From Ruminococcaceae bacterium BL-4 (lineage in GTDB: Bacteria > Bacillota > Clostridia > Oscillospirales > Acutalibacteraceae), in NCBI GenBank assembly GCA_902809935.1, contig LR778134.1, positions 2,046,001-2,110,000 of the forward strand: a stretch of 64,000 bases of DNA, read 5' to 3'. The position numbers and the translations under genes are program-made. Under the pieces are notes generated by a model that saw nothing but the letters and a program-made list of their open reading frames with translations, was not told the DNA's origin and ran no database searches. Positions 58,640-64,000 of this stretch are shown here, piece after piece. Every line of letters begins with the position of its first letter. The first letter of the stretch is position 1.

Positions 58640-58690
58640 GCAAAAAAGCCCATACAATTTTTTCGTTTAAAAATTGTATGGGCTTTTTTA
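58640..58690 (+). terminator. terminator of DUF421-DUF4363
   Basis: AAAAGCCCATACAATTTTT / AAAAATTGTATGGGCTTTT, about 19 base pairs, then TTTATT. Confidence 0.93.
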
Positions 58691-58717
58691 TTGATCCTGA
58701 AAAATCTCTTTGATTTC

Positions 58718-58746
58718 TTGACAGTTAACAAATCCTAATTTATAAT
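58718..58746 (+). promoter_or_regulatory. consensus promoter of the second alpha/beta hydrolase
   Basis: Perfect TTGACA (58718-58723), 17-base spacer, perfect TATAAT (58741-58746). Confidence 0.92.
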
Positions 58747-58794
58747 ACACCTTATGTTTAATAAACAGACTAATCTACAAAAGGAAACGAATTT

Positions 58795-59547
58795 ATGATT
58801 TTTAAAGAAGTAGGGCGCAAAAAATTTCCAACCATTATTCTACTGCATGGCGGTGGATTATCTGACTGGTCATGGAACCCTACCATACAGCTTTTGTCAT
58901 CCGAGTTTCATTTAGTAACCCCTATTTTAGATGGACATGGTGAAGACGGCTCGGAAACATTTATCAGCATTCAGAAATGTGCAGAGGAATTAATCAGCTA
59001 TATTGAAAACGACTGCGATGGAAAGGTCTTTGCGATTGGCGGGCTTTCTGTCGGTGCACAGATTACAGTAGAAATACTGTCTACAAAGCCTGATATTGCT
59101 CAATACGCTATCATTGAAAGTGCTCTAACAATTCCCATTAAAGGGACAACTGCCATAACAGTTCCAGCTTATCAATTTCTTTATGGTCTGATTAAAAAGC
59201 GCTGGTTCTCTAAACTACAGGCAAAATCCCTATGTGTCCCTGACGAACTATTTGAAACTTATTATCAGGACAGTCAAAAGATCAGCAAACAGTCTTTAAT
59301 TAACCTTACTCTCAGTAATGGTAATTATTATTTAAAGCCTTCTATTGCGGCTACTCATGCAAAGGTGTTAATTATTGTCGGTTCAGATGAAATCAAAGTG
59401 ATGAAGGAATCCGCCGAACTGTTGCATCGTACGATTCCAAAAAGCCAACTGTATATTGCTAAAAACATGAAACATGGTCAGCTCAGCTTGGTACATACAG
59501 AGCAATATATAAAGCTGTTAAAAAATTTTTTCAAAATAAAAGAATGA
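58795..59547 (+). CDS. alpha/beta hydrolase
   Basis: A 250-residue serine hydrolase of the alpha/beta fold. The oxyanion motif is LLHGGGLSDWSW, the nucleophile elbow is IGGLSVGAQI (GxSxG kept), the acid is in IVGSDEIKVM and the His is in KNMKHGQLSLV. The substrate is unknown. The coding sequence is more AT-rich and less Leu/CTT-biased than its neighbours, which fits an acquired single gene, though this was judged by eye. It is a stand-alone unit with a consensus promoter and a 20-base-pair terminator. Confidence 0.88.
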   Translation: MIFKEVGRKKFPTIILLHGGGLSDWSWNPTIQLLSSEFHLVTPILDGHGEDGSETFISIQKCAEELISYIENDCDGKVFAIGGLSVGAQITVEILSTKPDIAQYAIIESALTIPIKGTTAITVPAYQFLYGLIKKRWFSKLQAKSLCVPDELFETYYQDSQKISKQSLINLTLSNGNYYLKPSIAATHAKVLIIVGSDEIKVMKESAELLHRTIPKSQLYIAKNMKHGQLSLVHTEQYIKLLKNFFKIKE

Positions 59548-59568
59548 TCATTTTTGGTGCTAAATTTT

Positions 59569-59632
59569 TATATAAAGAATAGGAGTGCTTCGCTGCTTTT
59601 GAATCAGCCAAGCACTCCTATTCTTTATATTA
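59569..59632. terminator. bidirectional terminator with a long stem
   Basis: ATAAAGAATAGGAGTGCTT / AAGCACTCCTATTCTTTAT around a 19-base loop, between convergent genes. Confidence 0.93.
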
Positions 59633-59637
59633 GACAA

Positions 59638-61065
59638 TTATTTGGAAACATAAGAAAACGGATTTTCTTTCGTGCCGTTATGAATCACTTCAAAGTGGCA
59701 ATGAGGGCCGGTAGAATATCCGGTACTGCCCACTAACGCGATTAACTGTCCCTTTTGTACCTTTTGGCCAACAGAAACAAGAAGCTGAGAAGCATGACCA
59801 TACAAAGTCACATAGCCATTGCCGTGATCAATCATCACACAGTTCCCGTATCCATCTCCGGTATCGGAAGCCTTAGTGACGGTTCCTCCGTCTGCTGCAA
59901 CAATTTGAGATCCAAAGGCGTTTCCGTCAGAAATATCAATGCCGGGATGGAACTTTCCCCAACGATATTCAAATCCTGTCGTAATTGTATGCATAGTCGG
60001 CGTCGGCCACTCAAAAGTACCAGTCGCCATTCCTGCAGGACAGTCTTTCGTCCCATTCAATATGACCTTAGAAACCGCATCTTTAAGCACTTCTGTATGA
60101 GTTGCCTCTTTATTTACCTCTTTGCCATTGATACTAGTAATGCAATAGGTAACCTGTTTTTGTCCATTTTCTCCTTCCGTTTCTACGGAAGTTTTTCCTT
60201 TATAAAGCGTATCACTGTCTTTTTGTACGGTATCATAAGGAATTTCTTCTGTTACCTTCTTTGTACAAACGGACTGAATGGAAATCAGCGGCTTCTCCTG
60301 AGAAAGCTTGATGGTATCTCCGCTCTTAAGAGAGGAAAAATCAACATTCGGATTTTTTTGAGAAAGGGTCTCAACCGTAAGCCCATTTTCATTTGCAATA
60401 TCCTGGACATTTTCATTATTCTGAACTTGATAATCCGTCTGTACCGTTTGTTTTGATAAAAGCAACGCTTTCATTGTTTCATCGGTTAAAACAGACGAAG
60501 CCGGATAAGTGCCGGGAATACATCTGACATCAGAAAGAAATGTTGCGGTATCATCCTCTCCGTCTCCTTTTGCCGAATCCAATAGATTCTGCAAAAGTTT
60601 CTGCAATTCGCTTTTCTCTTTTACTGCGCCTACGAAGTTCCCATCTATATACAGCCCACAGCTGTCAACTCCGATCTGCTGGTCCTTTTGTAAAAGCAGA
60701 TTATCTGCCGAAGAAGAAAGATGATCCGAAGCAGAAGACGGCGTTGCGCGAAAAGCAGGCACATAAGTCTGATTCGTATCAACTTTTGAATTAGAAGTTA
60801 TTGTTTGTACTTCCTGATTTTGAGATACTTTTTGTACCGACGCATAAGCGGTAATTCTAGGCGTCATCAGATGTATGCCACCAATTAAACAAGCCACTAC
60901 TAAAAGGCTGGCCGCATAGCGTACCTTTCGATCCCGAAATGTAGTAGAAAAACTTTCTTTCTGCCAGTCGTTTTCCGCAGAAAAATAAGTTTCCGTTTCA
61001 CGGCCTCTCTGAGAAAGAAAAGAATGATCACTATGAGAGTGATGATCTCTGATTGGATTTCTCAT
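59638..61065 (-). CDS. membrane-anchored M23 peptidase with LysM-like and G5 domains
   Basis: A 475-residue cell wall enzyme. A His/Ser-rich N-terminal cytoplasmic part precedes one helix (AASLLVVACLIGGIHLM, about 50-66). It continues with a variable extracellular region, a LysM-like segment (VQNNENVQDIANENGLTVETLSQKNPNVD...LKSGDTIKL), a G5 domain (TEEIPYDTVQKDSDTLYKGKTSVETEGENG...) and a C-terminal lysostaphin-type M23 domain. Zinc ligands are HPGIDIS and GPHCHFEV. It likely cleaves peptide cross-links. The start is the ATG at 61065, 7 bases after GGAGG. A WalR-like box follows its -10. Confidence 0.92.
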   Translation of the reverse strand: MRNPIRDHHSHSDHSFLSQRGRETETYFSAENDWQKESFSTTFRDRKVRYAASLLVVACLIGGIHLMTPRITAYASVQKVSQNQEVQTITSNSKVDTNQTYVPAFRATPSSASDHLSSSADNLLLQKDQQIGVDSCGLYIDGNFVGAVKEKSELQKLLQNLLDSAKGDGEDDTATFLSDVRCIPGTYPASSVLTDETMKALLLSKQTVQTDYQVQNNENVQDIANENGLTVETLSQKNPNVDFSSLKSGDTIKLSQEKPLISIQSVCTKKVTEEIPYDTVQKDSDTLYKGKTSVETEGENGQKQVTYCITSINGKEVNKEATHTEVLKDAVSKVILNGTKDCPAGMATGTFEWPTPTMHTITTGFEYRWGKFHPGIDISDGNAFGSQIVAADGGTVTKASDTGDGYGNCVMIDHGNGYVTLYGHASQLLVSVGQKVQKGQLIALVGSTGYSTGPHCHFEVIHNGTKENPFSYVSK

Positions 61066-61090
61066 GATTGCTCCTCCTTGCATATAGAAT

Positions 61091-61136
61091 ATATTACGCA
61101 TTCGTAATTTGTGTTACACATTTGTAATGAATTATA
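61091..61136 (-). promoter_or_regulatory. -10 and WalR-like box of the M23 gene
   Basis: TATAAT (61131-61136, minus strand) is followed after 2 bases by a box that reads TGTTAC-ACATT-TGTAAT on the plus strand (61112-61128). This is an exact TGTWAH-N5-TGTWAH match. A further dyad ATTACG-CATT-CGTAAT lies at 61093-61108. No good -35 was found. Confidence 0.6.
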
Positions 61137-61203
61137 TTCTACCGCAAAGATTACAATTTTGCAACCTTTTTCAATTGTCAATTTCTACAACGAAATTTGT
61201 CTT

Positions 61204-61662
61204 TTATTGTTTGTATTGTAAATTTTCAACAGTCCAGTGCTCAATCACAGGCAAAAAATTCTTTGCTTCCCAAATTGCGCCATTTAAATCGTGTTCCTTA
61301 TAGTTTCCGCATTCTTTCGCTTTTGCTCCTGGGATCTCTCCCTGATAAAGAGCGATCTTTTGAAAGATCTCAATAATCAATTTAATTGCTGTTTGGGGAG
61401 GAAGATCGCGCACCAAAAAATAAAATCCTGTACGACAACCCATTGGTCCAAAATAAACAACTTGGTCGGAATAGGCACTGTTGCGGGCAAACGTTGCGAA
61501 CAAATGCTCGATCGTATGCAGTGCGGCATTTTCCAAAAATGGCGGATGATTTGGCCTGCGCATACGAATATCATAGGTAGTAATATCTCCATCAATACGA
61601 GAAGTATAAATTCCTGGTGTTAATACATCATGGTTCACACAAAAACTTTTAATCAGATTCAC
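61204..61662 (-). CDS. luxS: S-ribosylhomocysteine lyase
   Basis: A 152-residue LuxS. The metal site HTIEH (H49, E52, H53) and third ligand C118 (KAKECGNY), plus catalytic C76 (GPMGCRTGFY), are all present. It splits S-ribosylhomocysteine into homocysteine and the AI-2 precursor DPD in the activated methyl cycle. The start is GTG 61660-61662, 11 bases after AAGGGAG, lying inside the last codons of the upstream gene (14-base overlap). No pfs or metabolic partner is adjacent, which is unusual but not rare. Confidence 0.96.
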   Translation of the reverse strand: MNLIKSFCVNHDVLTPGIYTSRIDGDITTYDIRMRRPNHPPFLENAALHTIEHLFATFARNSAYSDQVVYFGPMGCRTGFYFLVRDLPPQTAIKLIIEIFQKIALYQGEIPGAKAKECGNYKEHDLNGAIWEAKNFLPVIEHWTVENLQYKQ

Positions 61663-62548
61663 TTAAAATAACTCTCCCTTCAAAATTTCTGTCCTCTGTA
61701 AATTCATGAAAATCATCTGTAGAAAAGAAATGACGAATTAATTCCATACTATCTTCTACCGACTGATCGATCAAATCAAAAAAGCTTCCAGTTCCTTCTG
61801 CACCCTTCCATGACCACGGTGCCAACAAAATATTGGCATAATCAAAATTTTCATCCTCCATAATAGGGCGAATATGGCTGCTGACTGTTTTTCCTGAATG
61901 TTCAATTTTTCTTAAAAAGGTACGCTTAAAACCGGTTTTATCAGTTAAAAATCGAAAAGCTGTGCGGCAATCTTTTGTTGCCTGATAAAGATCATCCTGA
62001 GATAATTTCTTTCCATAAGCCGATAAAATAACCTGTTGATAGAGCTCTGCAATCTTCTGTTGAACGGTCTCATCCTGCGGAACTGTACGAGTCAGGGGAA
62101 AATCAACAGGAAGTTCTCCTAATTCACTCCTTAAAACAATCGTATCCAGAGCGGATTCAATCTCATTGTGATAAACGCTTAAATCCTGAGAAGGATCTTT
62201 TTCTTTCAAAAAATTAGCGCAATAATACACATATGGATGAGCAGTTCGGTCCAAAGAATAATGGCATAAAAATCCATACACATAGGAACGCATCAAACTA
62301 CCAGGCATCTGGCCACAAACATTACGCAGCGCACGAAAAAAAGGTTCGGGAGCTTCCCAATGAATCTTTCCTCCCCATGGACAAAGACTTTTTCCCCTTT
62401 GCCACGGCAAATAACGATGTGTGAAAAGGAAATCAGGCCCCTGTGCGCCCCAAAGAAACGCATCACCATTTTGGGCTGGAATATTTTCCTTTTTCATTTC
62501 TTCCAAAACTTTTTGGGACTGCAGATAATGTGTAATTGCTGCAGGCAT
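61649..62548 (-). CDS. zinc-dependent phospholipase C-like protein
   Basis: A 299-residue mostly helical protein of the Zn_dep_PLPC type. Metal-ligand His/Asp clusters are visible in PAAITHYLQSQKV, WGAQGPDFLFTHRYL, GFLCHYSLDRTAHPYVYY and VYHNEIESALD. It has no signal peptide, so unlike clostridial alpha toxin it would be cytoplasmic, and the substrate is unknown. Proteins of this group are common in Clostridia. It overlaps luxS by 14 bases and is cotranscribed with it. GGAAGGGAAG lies 8 bases before the ATG. Confidence 0.83.
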   Translation of the reverse strand: MPAAITHYLQSQKVLEEMKKENIPAQNGDAFLWGAQGPDFLFTHRYLPWQRGKSLCPWGGKIHWEAPEPFFRALRNVCGQMPGSLMRSYVYGFLCHYSLDRTAHPYVYYCANFLKEKDPSQDLSVYHNEIESALDTIVLRSELGELPVDFPLTRTVPQDETVQQKIAELYQQVILSAYGKKLSQDDLYQATKDCRTAFRFLTDKTGFKRTFLRKIEHSGKTVSSHIRPIMEDENFDYANILLAPWSWKGAEGTGSFFDLIDQSVEDSMELIRHFFSTDDFHEFTEDRNFEGRVILSESD

Positions 62549-62604
62549 AGCTGATACTTCCCTTCCAAATCTCTCTCATAAAAAGACTTGTCCTTTTTAA
62601 TTCC

Positions 62605-62667
62605 ATAAAAAAAGAGTGCAGATTTCTCCGTACTCTAAATCGTATCATATTTTTCATGAAAAGAAAA
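62605..62667 (-). promoter_or_regulatory. terminator of the ABC genes and probable promoter of the phospholipase-luxS unit
   Basis: The hairpin AGAGT-CGGA / TCTG-ACTCT (62613-62636) followed by seven T ends the upstream ABC transporter. TTTTCT (62662-62667), 17-base spacer, TGA-TACGAT (62639-62644) would start transcription near the hairpin, so the new transcript would lack its 5' arm. Confidence 0.5.
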
Positions 62668-62708
62668 GGAGTTTCAGACGATCCAATTTGAAAAATTCAT
62701 CTTATCCG

Positions 62709-63443
62709 TCAAAGAACTTTTGAAAGAAAATCCTTTAAACGCGGATGTTTTGGATTTTCAAAAAACTCTTCCGGCGGCGCTTCTTCTAAGACTTGGCCGT
62801 CATCGACAAACAGCACCCGCGTTGCAACCTCTTTGGCGAAATTCATTTCATGAGTCACAACGGCCATTGTCATACCCTCTTGGGCAAGCTCTTTCATAAC
62901 CTGCAGCACTTCGCCAACCATTTCAGGATCCAGAGCACTGGTCGGCTCATCAAACAACATCATCTTAGGGTCCATCGCTAAGGCACGGATAATCGCAATT
63001 CTCTGCTTTTGTCCTCCGGAAAGCTGAGAAGGGTAAGCATCCTCTTTATCGGGAAGTCCAATCCGTTTCAAAAGCTGCATTGCCTTTTCATCGGCTTCTT
63101 CCTGCGTTTTCAGCTTCAACATCACAGGAGCTAATGTAATATTTTGCCGTACCGTTAAATGCGGAAAAAGATTAAAATGTTGGAAAACCATGCCCATCTG
63201 ACGGCGGACCGCATCGACATCGACTCCAGGCACATTGATTCTCTTTCCATCAAACCAGATTTCTCCGCTGGTTGGCATTTCCAGCAGATTCATGCAGCGT
63301 AAAAAAGTACTTTTACCGGAACCGGAAGGCCCAATGATAACAACTTTTTCTCCATCTACAATTTCTTGATTGATTCCTTTGAGCACTTCCACCGTGCCAT
63401 TCATCGTATGGAACGATTTATGAAGATTTTTAACGGAGATCAC
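62709..63443 (-). CDS. polar amino acid ABC transporter ATP-binding protein (GlnQ-like)
   Basis: A 244-residue ATPase. Walker A is [15 protein letters not shown], the Q-loop is [14 protein letters not shown], the signature is [15 protein letters not shown], Walker B is [15 protein letters not shown] and the His switch is VVTHEMNFA. The length and the N-terminal SVKNLHKSF fit the GlnQ/HisP family. The start is GTG 63443, 10 bases after GGAGG, overlapping the permease gene by 14 bases. The substrate is probably glutamine, cystine or another polar amino acid. The solute-binding protein gene is probably beyond the right edge. Confidence 0.93.
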   Translation of the reverse strand: MISVKNLHKSFHTMNGTVEVLKGINQEIVDGEKVVIIGPSGSGKSTFLRCMNLLEMPTSGEIWFDGKRINVPGVDVDAVRRQMGMVFQHFNLFPHLTVRQNITLAPVMLKLKTQEEADEKAMQLLKRIGLPDKEDAYPSQLSGGQKQRIAIIRALAMDPKMMLFDEPTSALDPEMVGEVLQVMKELAQEGMTMAVVTHEMNFAKEVATRVLFVDDGQVLEEAPPEEFFENPKHPRLKDFLSKVL

Positions 63444-64000
63444 TTCTCGCCAGCCTCCTTTCAATACGATGCAGGATTGCTGTAAGCCCGATCACAATCA
63501 GCAGATAGACCAAAGCAACTGCAAGAAGTGGTGGGAACGCATCATAGGTAATGGAACGAATAATATCGCCGCCCTTGGTCAAATCTTGGATACCAACATA
63601 TCCGGCAACAGAAGTCTCTTTTAAAAGCGCGATAAATTCATTAAATACTGCAGGAGCTACATTTTTAAACGCCTGCGGCAAAATAATTTTAATCAGCGTT
63701 TGCTTTTGACTCAATCCCAGAGAACGTCCTGCTTCTGTTTGACCGCGATCCACCGACTGAATTCCACTGCGGATTACTTCAGCCACATAAGCACCGGAAT
63801 TGATTCCGAATGATAGAACTGCAATCACCAGAGGCGCGCCACTAGTCAGGATCGCAAAATACATAATCATCAGCTGAACTACCATAGGTGTACCACGAAT
63901 CACTGTTAGGTAGAGACCGCAAACTGCATTCAAAATACGAATCCACCAGCTACGCTGTCCATTGCCATATGCTACACGCACTAGAGCAATTAAAACGCCT
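63430..64000 (-). CDS. polar amino acid ABC transporter permease (5' end cut by window)
   Basis: The visible 190 codons give the C-terminal part of a HisM/GlnP-type permease. The [17 protein letters not shown] motif, [29 protein letters not shown] (the EAA loop that contacts the ATPase) and several hydrophobic helices are clear. The frame continues past the apparent GTG at 63981 to the window edge, so that codon is not the true start. It is translationally coupled to the ATPase gene downstream. Confidence 0.92.
   Translation of the reverse strand, partial: GVLIALVRVAYGNGQRSWWIRILNAVCGLYLTVIRGTPMVVQLMIMYFAILTSGAPLVIAVLSFGINSGAYVAEVIRSGIQSVDRGQTEAGRSLGLSQKQTLIKIILPQAFKNVAPAVFNEFIALLKETSVAGYVGIQDLTKGGDIIRSITYDAFPPLLAVALVYLLIVIGLTAILHRIERRLARSDLR

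Noticed and set aside
62463-62657. 64-residue minus-strand frame upstream of the phospholipase-like gene
   Set aside because: It spans the terminator and promoter region and overlaps the gene start out of frame.

Overview
The window looks like a stretch of chromosome from a low-GC Gram-positive anaerobe (Bacillota, class Clostridia, probably Oscillospirales/Ruminococcaceae-like). The placement is an inference from gene content. The supporting genes are a DnaD/DnaI-type helicase loader pair, YtaF, DUF421/DUF4363, a zinc-ribbon pseudokinase with PASTA domains, 2-hydroxyacyl-CoA dehydratase activation proteins, GatCAB, strong AGGAGG ribosome binding sites and many TTG/GTG starts. It is mostly core genome. 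No insertion sequence, prophage or CRISPR array is visible. About 64 protein genes and four tRNA genes (Gly-GCC, Pro-CGG, Gln-CTG, Leu-CAG) can be supported, with many sigma-A promoters and rho-independent terminators.

Layout. 1-9.8 kb: an M16 YmfF-like protein, an EamA exporter, an O-antigen-ligase-like membrane protein, a CtpE-like P-type ATPase, a polysaccharide deacetylase, an alpha/beta hydrolase, and the coupled pair pgeF plus a radical SAM protein. 9.8-23.1 kb: information processing (DEDDh exonuclease, typA, tRNA-Gly, dnaD-dnaI, prfB, rpsF-ssb-rpsR, yebC), galU and the PASTA pseudokinase. 23.4-30.6 kb: a 2-hydroxyacyl-CoA dehydratase activase/dehydratase-like pair, mscL, an RNA-type metallo-beta-lactamase and exonuclease III. 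30.7-37.2 kb is the accessory part. It holds several small proteins, a cupin behind a palindromic operator, a MacB/FtsX-type ABC pair, and an XRE regulator with two related membrane proteins. That last cassette lies behind a double palindromic operator, between two near-identical hairpins, next to tRNA-Pro and tRNA-Gln. 37.3-53 kb: radC-pyrE, an RluA pseudouridine synthase, a divergent PdxR/ECF S-component pair (probably vitamin B6 uptake), aspS-gatCAB, ytaF, an NlpC/P60 hydrolase, a GH10-like lipoprotein or secreted enzyme and a cysteine-rich copper-binding protein. 53-64 kb: tRNA-Leu, the cell wall operon GT2-murE-murF, DUF421-DUF4363, an M23 endopeptidase, a Zn-phospholipase-like gene overlapping luxS, and a polar amino acid ABC transporter cut by the window end.

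How the genes fit together. Cell envelope assembly and remodelling recurs (murE/F, galU, GT2, deacetylase, NlpC/P60, M23, PASTA pseudokinase). The two cell wall hydrolase genes, 12 kb apart, both carry a WalR-like TGTWAH-N5-TGTWAH box directly after the -10 hexamer. This suggests a shared two-component regulon whose regulator lies outside the window.

The strongest candidates for a little-described system are the XRE plus two-membrane-protein cassette at 35.6-36.8 kb and the PASTA pseudokinase at 20.5-22.3 kb. Function is inferred from motifs and neighbours only, and no search was run.
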